A stretch of 60,568 nt of DNA, from the NCBI GenBank assembly GCA_949300335.1, contig CASGDV010000107.1, positions 1-60,568 of the forward strand, in the 5' to 3' direction. This DNA is from an uncultured Bacteroidales bacterium. GTDB lineage: Bacteria > Bacteroidota > Bacteroidia > Bacteroidales > UBA932. Numbering within the stretch: the first letter of the stretch is position 1; every line of letters starts with the position of its first letter. Under the pieces are notes generated by a model. That model did no database searches, had not been told where the DNA came from, and was given only the letters and a program-made list of their open reading frames with translations. Of this stretch, positions 47,134 to 56,924 are shown piece after piece. The translations under genes were made by a program, and so were the position numbers.

Positions 47134-48414
47134 ATGAATATGAAAACAGGGATATCTTTTCAATTGTTGATATTTGCGTTATCATGTATCTGCAGTATCG
47201 TTTCATGCCGTCATGCTGAAACTGCCGAAGTGCAGCCGGAGCCTGAAAGTGTGGGAGATAGCCTGACGGATATAGGTTTCGCCCCTGATTCCCTAATATC
47301 GGTCGAGGGAAAAATAGGTAGGGGTGATTATTTTTCTTCGGTAATGGTCCGTCTCGGAATGACAGCCGAAAATGCATACGGACTTTCTCTGGCATGCGAT
47401 TCTGTTTTCGATGTCAGAACTTTACGTATCGGACAGGTTTACCGTGCCTTCTATTCTCCTGACAGTACTGGGCAGAAAAAGAATCTGGAATATGTGATTT
47501 ATGACAAGGACCCTGTCAACAGCATGGTTTTCAAGTGCAGGCCTCCTTTCCGTGTCTATGAAATTTCCAGACCCGTCGTCACCGAGAGGCTCTATGCAGA
47601 TGTGACGATAAGTACGTCTTTGTGGAACGATATGGTAGCGGCGGGAGTCTCGTACCTGATGATACTGAATCTTTCGGACATATATGCATGGACCGTAGAC
47701 TTTTTCGGTCTTCAGAAAGGAGACCGTTTCAGAGTCCTTTATGACCAGAAAGTATGCGGCGACAGGGTAATTGCAGTTGATACGATAAGATATGCAGTTT
47801 TCACACGTGGAAATGAAGATTTTCCAGCTATCATGTATAATCAGAAAGACAGCGGAAACATCTATTGGAACGACAGGGGTGAGAGCATGAGGAAAGAGTT
47901 CCTGAAAGCCCCGTTGAAATACTCCAGAATAAGTTCCGGTTTTTCCTATTCGAGAAAGCATCCAATAACGAGAAGGGTGCAGCCTCATACAGGTGTCGAC
48001 TATGCTGCTCCTGCGGGGACTCCGGTGGTCTCGATCGGTGACGGTACCGTGACAGGAAGAAAATATGAGGGAGCAGGAGGCAATACGGTCAGAATCAGAC
48101 ATAACTCCGTGTACAGCACCGCATATCTCCATTTGTCAAGATTTGCACCGGGGCTGAAAGTCGGACAGAGGGTGCGTCAGGGAGATGTCATAGGATATGT
48201 GGGGTCTACCGGGAGGAGTACAGGTCCCCATCTGGATTTCCGGGTATGGAAAAACGGCTCTCCGATAAATCCGTTGAAAATGGAGTCCCCTCCTGCGGAA
48301 CCGCTGAAAGAAGAGAACAGAGCCCTTTTCGAATCTGCAAAAATCATGTACAAGGCAGTTGCAGACAGCCTGTATGCCGAAAAAATAGCGCCCGAACTAA
48401 TGGATGTTCTCTGA
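47134..48414 (+). CDS. M23 family peptidoglycan endopeptidase-like lipoprotein
   Basis: 426 residues. The N-terminal signal has a lipobox-like CSIVSC (Cys25), so it is probably an outer-membrane lipoprotein facing the periplasm. The C-terminal M23 domain (about 285-385) has HTGVDYAAPAGTPV (zinc His and Asp) and YLHLSRF (catalytic His). The last motif, HLHF in LytM-type enzymes, is HLDF here, so the second zinc histidine is replaced by Asp. It may cleave peptidoglycan cross-links with an altered zinc site or act as a regulator. It diverges from the dcw cluster; ATG 47140 is an alternative start. Confidence 0.85.
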   Translation: MNMKTGISFQLLIFALSCICSIVSCRHAETAEVQPEPESVGDSLTDIGFAPDSLISVEGKIGRGDYFSSVMVRLGMTAENAYGLSLACDSVFDVRTLRIGQVYRAFYSPDSTGQKKNLEYVIYDKDPVNSMVFKCRPPFRVYEISRPVVTERLYADVTISTSLWNDMVAAGVSYLMILNLSDIYAWTVDFFGLQKGDRFRVLYDQKVCGDRVIAVDTIRYAVFTRGNEDFPAIMYNQKDSGNIYWNDRGESMRKEFLKAPLKYSRISSGFSYSRKHPITRRVQPHTGVDYAAPAGTPVVSIGDGTVTGRKYEGAGGNTVRIRHNSVYSTAYLHLSRFAPGLKVGQRVRQGDVIGYVGSTGRSTGPHLDFRVWKNGSPINPLKMESPPAEPLKEENRALFESAKIMYKAVADSLYAEKIAPELMDVL

Positions 48415-48420
48415 TGACGG

Positions 48421-49854
48421 CTAAAGTACAGGTGCGAACAACCTGATTATCGGCTGGAATATTTTTTTGTAGAACGGACGTTTTTTCCAGGATTCCGGGG
48501 TTATTTCCGTACAAAGTTCCATGTCTTTCATGAAAATGGCCCTGTTTGCCGCCGCTATATCCCTGTCGTAGATATAGGCGTTTATCTCGTAATTGAGTTC
48601 CAGGCTTCTGTAATCCATATTGGCTGATCCGATGACAGACAGGTAATCGTCGGCCACGAGCGTTTTCGAGTGGATGAAGTTTCCCGACTTTTCGAAAATC
48701 CTTACCCCGGCTTCGAGACATTCCTGATAAAATGACCGGTTGGCAGGCGACATGTAGAACGTGTCTGATTTTTCAGGAAGCATTATCCTGACATCGCATC
48801 CTTTGAGTGCGGATGCCTTGATGGCCTGGAGCAGGGATTCCGGCGGGACGAAATAAGGTGTCTGGATATAGAGATAATCCCTGCTGTGCTGAACGGCCCA
48901 TACCGCTCCCATCTGGAGTATCGGCCATTGTTTGTCCGGTTCGTCTGGCACGATTTGAATAAGCTTTCCTTTATTTCCGGATGCAGGAATTGTCCTGAAA
49001 TAGCTGTTTATATCGTCGTCGATTCTTCCTCCTGACGTGATGAATGAATTCAGAAAGCTGCATTGAAGCTCTGCGACGGCATTACCTGTCAGTCTCATAT
49101 GTGTGTCGCGCCATCTGAAAAAATAATCGTCTCCTATGTTCATGCCTCCTGTGTAGCCGATTTTCCCGTCGATTACAACGATTTTGCGGTGGTCCCTGTA
49201 ATTGAGTTTTGCCAGAAAAAATCTTGACGGGTTTGTGAATCTCACCACTTCGACTCCCGCTTTCTTCATTTCATTGTAGTATGAAGGCCGTATGTCGATG
49301 TTGGCTATGTTTTCATGTATGAATCTGACCTTGACTCCTTCCGAGGCTTTTTTCATGAGCAGGTCCTTTATTATCCTGCTGCCCTTGTCTTTCCTGAAAT
49401 AAAAATATTCGACGTGGATATGGTGCTTTGCATTTTTAATGTCTTCAATGAGTGCTTCCAGTTTTCTTTTTCCGTCGGTGATTATTTCTATTCCGTTTCC
49501 GGAAGTGACCGTCATGCCTCTTCCTCTTGACGACAGGACCGACAGTTCCCTGTATCTCTCTTCTATTTCGTTTTCGTGGGAATGTCCGAACAGAACATCC
49601 TTGACCTCACTGTTTATCTCGTTGTCAAGAATATGTATGAAATCCTTGTGCCTGGCCTGAAAGAATTCGGCTTTCCTGAAATTCAGTCCGAATATTATGT
49701 ATAACAGGAGTCCGACGACGGGAATCAGGACAATCAGGAGGATCCAGGCTATTTTCCTGCCTGAATCCTGATTGTCCGTTATTATGACGGTAATGGACCC
49801 GACAATGAATATCAGACCCAGTCCCGTAACGATTAATGACAAAGCCGTCATCAT
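48421..49854 (-). CDS. cls: Cardiolipin synthase (phospholipase D superfamily)
   Basis: 477 residues from ATG 49854, which overlaps the glpF stop (ATGA); the frame is open to 49902 but that start lies inside glpF. Two N-terminal membrane helices, then two HKD motifs: HRKIVVIDGKIGYTGGMN and HSKTLVADDYLSVIGSANMD. It joins two phosphatidylglycerols to cardiolipin and releases glycerol. Its operon partners are the glycerol channel and glycerol kinase. The 3' end is 6 bp from the convergent M23 gene. Confidence 0.93.
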   Translation of the reverse strand: MMTALSLIVTGLGLIFIVGSITVIITDNQDSGRKIAWILLIVLIPVVGLLLYIIFGLNFRKAEFFQARHKDFIHILDNEINSEVKDVLFGHSHENEIEERYRELSVLSSRGRGMTVTSGNGIEIITDGKRKLEALIEDIKNAKHHIHVEYFYFRKDKGSRIIKDLLMKKASEGVKVRFIHENIANIDIRPSYYNEMKKAGVEVVRFTNPSRFFLAKLNYRDHRKIVVIDGKIGYTGGMNIGDDYFFRWRDTHMRLTGNAVAELQCSFLNSFITSGGRIDDDINSYFRTIPASGNKGKLIQIVPDEPDKQWPILQMGAVWAVQHSRDYLYIQTPYFVPPESLLQAIKASALKGCDVRIMLPEKSDTFYMSPANRSFYQECLEAGVRIFEKSGNFIHSKTLVADDYLSVIGSANMDYRSLELNYEINAYIYDRDIAAANRAIFMKDMELCTEITPESWKKRPFYKKIFQPIIRLFAPVL

Positions 49855-50591
49855 TGATGATATACGAGAATATATAACAGCGATGCGAAAAGGGCACCGC
49901 ATATCGGGGCAAGAACCGGAATCCAGCTGTATCCCCAGCCGCTGTCACGTTTGCCTTTTATAGGCAGGATTGCATGCGCTATTCTCGGAGGCAGGTCCCT
50001 TGCGGGATTTATTGCATAACCGGTAGCACCGCCGAGCGACATGCCTATGGCCATTATTAGCATTGTTACAGGAAAAGCTCCCATGCTGCCCATTCCTACT
50101 TCGCATACGTTGCCGCATGTTGAGAATGACAGAATGACGAAAACAAGCAGCCAGGTTCCTATGAATTCACATAAAAAATTTCTCGGTTTGTTTTCTATCG
50201 CCGGCATTGTGCAGAATACCGCAAGTTTGGATTCCGCGTCATCGGTAACATCAAAATGGTCTTTGTAGAAAGCGTAGACCAGCAGGGCTCCAGCAAAGCC
50301 TCCTGCCAGCTGTGCCAGGATATAGAATATGACATCGCTCCAGGCAAAGAGTCCTGCTGCGGCCATACCTATGGTGACGGCAGGATTCAGATGTGCTCCG
50401 GAATAAGGGCCGGCGATGAATACACCGCACATTACGGCAAATCCCCATGCCATTGTTACTACCACCCAGCCTCCGTTCTGTCCTTTGGACCTGTTCAAAG
50501 CGTTGGATGCAACTACTCCGTCTCCGAGGAGGATAAGTACCATAGTTCCGATAAATTCGAAGACGCATTTGTCAAATAATGTAAGTTCCAT
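49851..50591 (-). CDS. glpF: Glycerol facilitator (MIP/aquaglyceroporin family)
   Basis: 246 residues with six membrane segments and the two half-helix motifs SGAHLNPAVTIG and GYAINPARDLPPR. The Asp after the second NPAR is the residue typical of glycerol facilitators rather than water channels, and glpK lies directly upstream, so glycerol uptake is the likely role. Confidence 0.92.
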   Translation of the reverse strand: MELTLFDKCVFEFIGTMVLILLGDGVVASNALNRSKGQNGGWVVVTMAWGFAVMCGVFIAGPYSGAHLNPAVTIGMAAAGLFAWSDVIFYILAQLAGGFAGALLVYAFYKDHFDVTDDAESKLAVFCTMPAIENKPRNFLCEFIGTWLLVFVILSFSTCGNVCEVGMGSMGAFPVTMLIMAIGMSLGGATGYAINPARDLPPRIAHAILPIKGKRDSGWGYSWIPVLAPICGALFASLLYILVYHQ

Positions 50592-50611
50592 AATCAGACA
50601 GTTTTAATGTT

Positions 50612-52105
50612 TTATACGGTTTTGCCGCTCAAAGTTCTGTGTATCGCGTCCCGCCATCCTTCTTTCAGTAGTTCCGTCTGTTCGGCCGGCATTTTCGGAG
50701 CGAATCTTGATTCAGCTTCCCACTGTGTCCGGATATGGTCTGTGTTGTCCCAATAGCCTACAGCGAGACCGGCGAGATATGCTGCTCCGAGAGCCGTGGT
50801 TTCCGTAACTTTAGGACGTATGACCTCGGTTCCCAGAATATCTGCCTGGAATTGGAGGAGAAGGTTGTTTCTCGAAGCCCCTCCGTCTACCTTCAGTTCT
50901 TTCAGGTCTATGCCGCTGTCATTTTCCATGGCTTTTACTATGTCCATTGTCTGGAATGCTATGCCTTCGAGTGCGGCTCTTGCAATATGTGCCGCCGTGG
51001 TTCCACGGCTGATGCCGCATATGCATCCTTTTGCATACTGGTCCCAGTACGGTGCTCCCATTCCGGTGAGGGCCGGTACAAAGAATACGCCTCCGGTATC
51101 CGGGACGGTGTTTGCCAAGGCTTCGATTTCAGAAGATGATTTTATTATTCCAAGACCGTCCCTGAACCATTGTACTACCGAACCGGCTACGAAAATACTG
51201 CCTTCCAGAGCATAGCAGACATCATTTCCTATTTTCCATGCCACAGTGGTGAGAAGATTGTTTGATGACAGTATAGGTTTGTTTCCGCTGTTCATCAGCA
51301 GGAAACATCCTGTTCCGTAAGTATTCTTTATTGTACCCGGTTCTATGCACATCTGTCCGAACAGTGCCGCCTGCTGGTCTCCTGCAATTCCGGAAATAGG
51401 GACTTCATGGGCGAAAATTGTGGTTTTTGTATAGCCGTAGATTTCGCTGGAAGATCTTACTTCAGGCATCATGGACTCCGGTATTCCGAACATTTCGAGG
51501 AGTTCCTTGTCCCACTTGAGCTCATGGATGTTGAACAGCATAGTCCTTGACGCATTGCTGACATCGGTGACATGCACTTCTCCTCTTGTCAGCATCCATA
51601 CAATCCATGAATCCACGGTGCCGAAGCGCAGCCGGCCATTTCTGGCTTTCTCTTTTGCACCAGGGACGTTCTCGAGTATCCATCTGATTTTGGTGGCGCT
51701 GAAATATGCATCGATGATGAGGCCGGTCTTCTTTCTTATGAAGTCTGTCATACCCTCGTTCTTGATTCTGTCGCAATAGTCGGAGGTCCTTCTGTCCTGC
51801 CATACTATGGCGTTGTATACCGGCTCACCTGTTTCCCCGTCCCATACTATCGTGGTTTCCCTCTGGTTTGTAATGCCGATTCCAGCAATGTTCAGACCGT
51901 TGATTCCGATTGTCGTGATTGCTTCAGCTATAACGGAAGCAAGCGATGACCATATTTCGTTGGGATTATGCTCGACCCATCCCGGTTGGGGAAAGTACTG
52001 GGTAAATTCCTTCTGGGAAGCCGAACACGGTTCCCCTTTTTCGTTGAAAACTATTGCTCTTGAACTGCTTGTTCCCTGGTCAAGAGCCAAAATGTACTTT
52101 TTCAT
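50612..52105 (-). CDS. glpK: Glycerol kinase
   Basis: 497 residues of the FGGY family: [19 protein letters not shown] at the N-terminus, [12 protein letters not shown] with the glycerol contact, and [17 protein letters not shown]. Phosphorylates glycerol to sn-glycerol-3-phosphate for phospholipid synthesis or glycolysis. 20 bp upstream of glpF. No own promoter was recognised in the 54 bp after miaB, so it may be co-transcribed with miaB. Confidence 0.96.
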   Translation of the reverse strand: MKKYILALDQGTSSSRAIVFNEKGEPCSASQKEFTQYFPQPGWVEHNPNEIWSSLASVIAEAITTIGINGLNIAGIGITNQRETTIVWDGETGEPVYNAIVWQDRRTSDYCDRIKNEGMTDFIRKKTGLIIDAYFSATKIRWILENVPGAKEKARNGRLRFGTVDSWIVWMLTRGEVHVTDVSNASRTMLFNIHELKWDKELLEMFGIPESMMPEVRSSSEIYGYTKTTIFAHEVPISGIAGDQQAALFGQMCIEPGTIKNTYGTGCFLLMNSGNKPILSSNNLLTTVAWKIGNDVCYALEGSIFVAGSVVQWFRDGLGIIKSSSEIEALANTVPDTGGVFFVPALTGMGAPYWDQYAKGCICGISRGTTAAHIARAALEGIAFQTMDIVKAMENDSGIDLKELKVDGGASRNNLLLQFQADILGTEVIRPKVTETTALGAAYLAGLAVGYWDNTDHIRTQWEAESRFAPKMPAEQTELLKEGWRDAIHRTLSGKTV

Positions 52106-52159
52106 ATCACTTATCAGTTATTGTTCTTGTGTTTCTTATCATTGGCAAAGGGTTCTTGT

Positions 52160-53536
52160 TCAGGGCCTTGCCAGTTCGCATATGAGCGTGGCTGACGTGC
52201 ATGATATCACTTTCACATCCACATATTCGCCTGCCGAATGGATGGTGTCGGGAAAAACGCACATCTTGTTGTTGCTGGCCCTTCCGCAAAGTTCTTCAGG
52301 ATTTTTTCTGGACGGTCCTTCGACAAGGACTTTGAATGTCTTGCCTATATCCCTTCTGTTGCTCTCGAGACTCATCCTGTTCTGCAGGGCAATAATCTCG
52401 TTTAGCCTTTCCGTCTTCACCTCGGAAGGAACATCGTCCGGGAAATTACGTGCGGCCAGAGTTCCGGGACGTTCCGAATACTGGAACATGAATGCCGAAT
52501 CGAACATCACTTCCTCCATGAGGGAAAGCGTATCCTTGTGGTCCTGTTCGGTTTCTCCGCAGAATCCGGCGATGATATCCGTTGTCAGGCCGCAGCCGGG
52601 GATTACCGAACGTATTTTCCTTACTCTCTCAAGATACCATTCCCGGGTATATTTTCTCCTCATTTTTTCAAGCATGGCATTGCTTCCCGACTGTACGGGA
52701 AGATGTATGTGTTTGCAGATGTTGTCATACAGAGCCATGGTATATATCACTTCGTCGCTTATGTCCTTGGGATGTGATGTCGAAAAACGTACGCGCAGAT
52801 CTGGACTTATTTTCGCTATCATTTCAAGAAGCTGGGAAAAATTGACATTTTTTTCAGGGTTTTCCCCGTCTTTCCAGAAATAAGAGTCTACGTTCTGTCC
52901 GAGAAGGCAGATTTCCTTGTATCCGTTGTCAAACAGGTTTTCGGCCTCGTTCAGTATTGAAAAAGGATTCCTGCTCCTTTCCGCACCTCTTGTGTAAGGA
53001 ACGACGCAGTAGGAGCAGACGTTGTTGCATCCCCTCATTATTGAAATGAAAGCGGATATCCCGTTCTTGTCCATGCGTACCGGGGTGATGTCGGAATAAG
53101 TTTCTTCGTGCGAAAGCAAGGTATTGATCTGAGGCTTGTCCGGCCTGATGTTTCTGATAAGTTCAGGCAGTGTCCTGTAGGAATCCGGGCCGGCGACAAG
53201 GTCTACCTCGTATCCGTCGAGCAACTTGTCTTTCAGCCTTTCAGCCATACATCCGACTATGCCTATAATTACGTTCTCCCTTTTCCGTTTCTGGAGTCTG
53301 AATTGCTCGATTCTTCCCCATATGCGCTGTTCCGCATTGTCGCGGATGGAGCATGTATTGGCTATTATGACAGAAGCCTTGTCAATGTCATCGGTAAGCG
53401 CATATCCTGCATCTTCCATTATGGATAATATAACCTCGCTGTCATTGATATTCATCTGACATCCGTAGGTCTCGATGTAAATGCCCGGTCTGGACGGATC
53501 CGTAACGGGCCGTATGTTCTTTTTATCAAAACTCAT
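52160..53536 (-). CDS. miaB: tRNA-2-methylthio-N6-dimethylallyladenosine synthase
   Basis: 458 residues. UPF0004 cysteines in YIETYGCQMN, ANTCSIRDNAE and GIVGCMAERL; the radical-SAM motif RGCNNVCSYCVVPYTRG; C-terminal TRAM domain. It thiomethylates A37 of tRNAs reading UNN codons. The MiaB subtype is favoured over MtaB or RimO by the N-terminal sequence and CVVPYTRG. Confidence 0.94.
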   Translation of the reverse strand: MSFDKKNIRPVTDPSRPGIYIETYGCQMNINDSEVILSIMEDAGYALTDDIDKASVIIANTCSIRDNAEQRIWGRIEQFRLQKRKRENVIIGIVGCMAERLKDKLLDGYEVDLVAGPDSYRTLPELIRNIRPDKPQINTLLSHEETYSDITPVRMDKNGISAFISIMRGCNNVCSYCVVPYTRGAERSRNPFSILNEAENLFDNGYKEICLLGQNVDSYFWKDGENPEKNVNFSQLLEMIAKISPDLRVRFSTSHPKDISDEVIYTMALYDNICKHIHLPVQSGSNAMLEKMRRKYTREWYLERVRKIRSVIPGCGLTTDIIAGFCGETEQDHKDTLSLMEEVMFDSAFMFQYSERPGTLAARNFPDDVPSEVKTERLNEIIALQNRMSLESNRRDIGKTFKVLVEGPSRKNPEELCGRASNNKMCVFPDTIHSAGEYVDVKVISCTSATLICELARP

Positions 53537-53567
53537 CTCTCTTCTAGTCTTGTGAAACCATTTTATG

Positions 53568-53575
53568 CAAAGATA
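53568..53575 (-). promoter_or_regulatory. -7 element of miaB
   Basis: Minus strand TATCTTTG, a perfect match, 31 bp before the miaB ATG. Confidence 0.55.
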
Positions 53576-53600
53576 TGGTTTTTACCACAATTTTTATTTC

Positions 53601-53608
53601 TATATTTG
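53601..53608 (+). promoter_or_regulatory. -7 element of the LEA-like lipoprotein gene
   Basis: TATATTTG, 30 bp before the ATG at 53639, diverging from the miaB promoter. No -33 match identified. Confidence 0.45.
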
Positions 53609-53638
53609 CAAAGATGTGGTTTAATCTTGTGATTACGT

Positions 53639-54127
53639 ATGAAGTATTTCAATTTTTCATTCGTGCTGATTGTTATGCTGTTCCTGGGAACCGCCTGTTC
53701 GGGTGTCAAGGACATACGTATGACATCCGTTAATGTCAAGTCTTTGGATATTAACGGATTCCGTGGTGTGACGGCAGGAATTGCCCTGGGTATACACAAT
53801 CCTTCAGGAAGAGATTTGTCCATTACTGACATAGAAGGCACCGTATACCTGGACGGCCAGGTTCTGGGAAACTTTTCAGCTGATACCCTGATTGTCAGAA
53901 GGAAGACTTCGGATATACATGATCTGGAGGTGAAGGCTTCCTTTGACCGTTCGGCCGATACAGGAAAGATTTTTTCATCTTTCCTGTTCTCCGGTTTCGA
54001 TCCGGATGATTGTACCTGTGACATTTCTTTCAAAATCAATAAGCCGGGCAAGGAAAACGGTCGCAGGTTCGCTTTAAAGGGAATTGAACTGTCTTCATTC
54101 CTGAAGGCTGCGATGTCCCGGAGATGA
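53639..54127 (+). CDS. LEA type 2 family lipoprotein
   Basis: 162 residues. Lipoprotein signal with lipobox GTAC (Cys20). The rest is beta-rich with SLDINGFRGVTAGIALGIHNPSGRDLSI, typical of the LEA14/WHy fold (N-P in the first strand pair). Function is unknown; such proteins occur in the periplasm of many Bacteroidota. Its stop overlaps an ATG of the next frame (ATGA), so it is in one operon with the SPOR protein and rpoN. Confidence 0.75.
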   Translation: MKYFNFSFVLIVMLFLGTACSGVKDIRMTSVNVKSLDINGFRGVTAGIALGIHNPSGRDLSITDIEGTVYLDGQVLGNFSADTLIVRRKTSDIHDLEVKASFDRSADTGKIFSSFLFSGFDPDDCTCDISFKINKPGKENGRRFALKGIELSSFLKAAMSRR

Positions 54128-54144
54128 TTAAATGTGATTTGGAA

Positions 54145-54738
54145 ATGAAACGTAAACTTTTTATTGTTGTTGCTTTATTCTGTTTTGCCTTCCCATTTCT
54201 AGCGGCCGGACAGTCTGCGGATTTGTCCGATGAGGTGCAAGTCAGGGATTCCGTTGTATATGTTCCTGCGGCCAGGCTTGATTCCGCTTATTTCGGAAAG
54301 AATGTTTTCTATATCCTGCCGTCAAAAGCAAACGGGAATCATGCCGACGTGAGAGTATTCCAGTCCCAGTTGATTCTCAATTCAATGAAAACGCACATAG
54401 CCTCGAATTCTTCAAGAAGCATAGACGGTTACAGAATCAGGATATTTTTTGACAACAGACAGTCATCGAGGACGGAATCAGAGAATGTCGAAAAACGTTT
54501 CGCCGCGTCCTATCCTGGTATTCCTGTATACCGGAGCTATGTCAACCCGTATTTCAAGGTTACGGTAGGGGATTTCAGGACAAGGTCGGAGGCCATGGAG
54601 TTCCTTTTGACGATAAAGAATGAATTTCCGGCTTCGTTCATAGTTAAGGAGGGTATTAATTATCCTGTTGTGGACAAGACGCATGCTTTTGAGACTGATA
54701 CGATAAAGGTTTCGGTACCGGTACGGCCGATTGATTAA
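54145..54738 (+). CDS. SPOR-domain periplasmic protein
   Basis: 197 residues from ATG 54145, chosen because a clean signal peptide follows (MKRKLFIVVALFCFAFPFLA); ATG 54124 overlapping the previous stop is the alternative. The C-terminal half resembles a SPOR domain (IDGYRIRIFFDNRQSS ... YFKVTVGDFRTRSEAMEFLL), which binds denuded glycan strands of peptidoglycan, often at the septum. The rest has no recognisable domain. Confidence 0.75.
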   Translation: MKRKLFIVVALFCFAFPFLAAGQSADLSDEVQVRDSVVYVPAARLDSAYFGKNVFYILPSKANGNHADVRVFQSQLILNSMKTHIASNSSRSIDGYRIRIFFDNRQSSRTESENVEKRFAASYPGIPVYRSYVNPYFKVTVGDFRTRSEAMEFLLTIKNEFPASFIVKEGINYPVVDKTHAFETDTIKVSVPVRPID

Positions 54739-54754
54739 GATAGATGAGTGAGTT

Positions 54755-56167
54755 ATGTTGAAACAGGGACTTGAATTAAAGCAGACACAGAAGTTGTCTC
54801 CACTTCAGATCCAGACAATCAAGCTTATTGAATTGCCTACCCAGGAACTAGAGCAGCGGATCAGAAAGGAACTGGAAGAAAATCCTGTATTGGACGAAGA
54901 TATGTCGAATGACAGGGAGGAGGAAGATGAAGCTCCCAGAGAAGTATCGCTGTCCGAATACAAGGAAGATGATTCCATTCCGAGTTATAAATTGAAAATC
55001 AATAATTACGGTAAAGACGAAAGACCCCAATACAATACTTTTTCAGTGAAGGAAAGTTTCACCCAGAGTCTGATGGACCAGTTGGGATTCAGAAATCTTT
55101 CCGAACACCAGTATGCAATAGCAGCTTTCATAATAGGCAGTCTTGATGATGACGGTTATCTGCGCCGTGATATCGAGAGTCTTGTTGACGACATGGCTTT
55201 CAGGGCCGGAATCGAGACCGATGGGGAGGAAGTGCTGGAAATGTTGAAGGTAATCCAGGATTTCGAGCCCGCAGGAGTCGGTGCTAGGGATCTCAGGGAG
55301 TGTCTTCTTCTGCAGATAGGAAATCTGAAGCAGACTCCGGATACTGTAAATGCTACAAGAATATTGAAGGATTATTTCACGGAGTTTACAAACAAACACT
55401 TCCAGAAGATTATATCGAAGATGGGAATCACTGAGGATGAGATGAAGGCCGCCCTTTCCAAGATTCTCAAGTTGAATCCCTCTCCGGGAGGACAGATAGA
55501 CGATTCATACAATGACCAGGCCCAGCAGATTGTTCCGGATTTTGTCCTTAATCTTGAAAACGGGGAACTGGTATTGACAATGCCAAGATTCTCGATACCG
55601 GAATTGAAGGTGAATAAAAAATATGCCGGCATACTGATGGAGGCCGCCAATTCTTCGGAACGCGAAAAGAAGGAGGCCGCCGCATTTGTTAAGAAGAAAC
55701 TGGATTCAGCAAAATGGTTTGTCGAGGCTGTCAAACAGAGGCACAATACTTTGGAGTGTACCATGCGCGCAATCATCGACTATCAGAAGGAATACTTCAT
55801 GGACGGTGATGAAACCCATCTGAAACCTATGGTCCTGAAAGATATTGCCGAAAAGACGGGTTTCGACATATCGACCATATCAAGAGTCGTCAACAGCAAG
55901 TATATAGAAACCCATTTCGGAATATATTCCCTGAAATATTTCTTTTCCGAAGGTCTGGAAAATCAGGATGGGGAAGAAGTATCGACCCGTGAACTCAAAA
56001 AGGCGCTCCAGGATTGCGTGGATTCGGAAAACAAGAGGAAGCCTTACACGGATGACCAGCTCGTTGAGGAAATGAACAAGAAGGGCTACAAGGTTGCCAG
56101 AAGAACTATTGCTAAATACAGAGACCAGCTGAACATACCTAAGGCGCGCCTCAGAAAGGAATTATAG
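54755..56167 (+). CDS. rpoN: RNA polymerase sigma-54 factor
   Basis: 470 residues. Region I is Gln/Leu-rich (LKQTQKLSPLQIQTIKLIELP), followed by an acidic region II, the core-binding domain, and the DNA-binding domain ending with the RpoN box ARRTIAKYRDQLNIP. It directs transcription from -24/-12 promoters with AAA+ activators; none of those is in the window. 16 bp after the SPOR gene. Confidence 0.96.
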   Translation: MLKQGLELKQTQKLSPLQIQTIKLIELPTQELEQRIRKELEENPVLDEDMSNDREEEDEAPREVSLSEYKEDDSIPSYKLKINNYGKDERPQYNTFSVKESFTQSLMDQLGFRNLSEHQYAIAAFIIGSLDDDGYLRRDIESLVDDMAFRAGIETDGEEVLEMLKVIQDFEPAGVGARDLRECLLLQIGNLKQTPDTVNATRILKDYFTEFTNKHFQKIISKMGITEDEMKAALSKILKLNPSPGGQIDDSYNDQAQQIVPDFVLNLENGELVLTMPRFSIPELKVNKKYAGILMEAANSSEREKKEAAAFVKKKLDSAKWFVEAVKQRHNTLECTMRAIIDYQKEYFMDGDETHLKPMVLKDIAEKTGFDISTISRVVNSKYIETHFGIYSLKYFFSEGLENQDGEEVSTRELKKALQDCVDSENKRKPYTDDQLVEEMNKKGYKVARRTIAKYRDQLNIPKARLRKEL

Positions 56168-56179
56168 CCTGATATATCA

Positions 56180-56833
56180 TCATATCTTTTCCCCATATGC
56201 AAGGTCCCCGGCATCTCCGAGACCCGGCACTATGTACGAATGACTTGTGAGTTCTTCGTCGATTGCGGCTACCCACAGGCTGACTTTGTCTCCAGGAAGG
56301 TGCTTCTTTATATATTCCACAGCATAGAAACTGGATATCGGGCATACAATATGTGTGTAGTCCGGCTCTCCGTCTTCAAGAAGACGGTTGTACGTCACCT
56401 CCAGGGAAGCACCTGTAGCCAGCATAGTATCGGCAAGAATCAAGGTTTTTCCGGTCAGGTCCGGCGAACTTGCATATTCTATATTGATGTGGAAATCGTC
56501 TCCTTTGTCATATTTCCGGTATGCCGCAACGAATGCACTTTGAGCATTGTCAAAAAAATTGAGTATCCCCTGATGGAGAGGGAGTCCGGCCCTGAGGATT
56601 GTGGCTATCACTAAATTGTCATCCGGTGTGCTTACGTTGGCTATACCGAGAGGGGTGACTGTCTGTTTCTGACTGTATCTGAGTTTTTTACTGATTTCGT
56701 AGGCAAAAATCTCCCCGACGCGTTCAAGATTCTTCCGAAAGCGCAGTCTGTCTTTCTGGATATCCTTGTCGCGCATCTGTGATATGAAATGATTCAGAAC
56801 CGTATTGCTGTTCCCTAAATTGTATATTTCCAT
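56180..56833 (-). CDS. upp: Uracil phosphoribosyltransferase
   Basis: 217 residues. The PRPP loop is LILADTMLATGASL, preceded by LRAGLPLHQGIL; the C-terminal AAIDEELTSHSYIVPGLGDAGDLAYG is the uracil-binding segment. Salvages uracil to UMP. Convergent with rpoN, 12 bp apart. Confidence 0.95.
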   Translation of the reverse strand: MEIYNLGNSNTVLNHFISQMRDKDIQKDRLRFRKNLERVGEIFAYEISKKLRYSQKQTVTPLGIANVSTPDDNLVIATILRAGLPLHQGILNFFDNAQSAFVAAYRKYDKGDDFHINIEYASSPDLTGKTLILADTMLATGASLEVTYNRLLEDGEPDYTHIVCPISSFYAVEYIKKHLPGDKVSLWVAAIDEELTSHSYIVPGLGDAGDLAYGEKI

Positions 56834-56856
56834 CGGACTTGAATTTGGATATACGG

Positions 56857-56888
56857 CAAAGATATTGTTATTTTTCAGCGAATCAAAA
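56857..56888 (-). promoter_or_regulatory. Promoter of upp
   Basis: Minus strand -7 TATCTTTG (56857-56864), 19-bp spacer, -33 TTTTG (56884-56888). About 15-20 nt leader before ATG 56833. Confidence 0.75.
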
Positions 56889-56924
56889 AATCTTCATTAA
56901 ATTTTCTGAAGTGCTACACATTAT

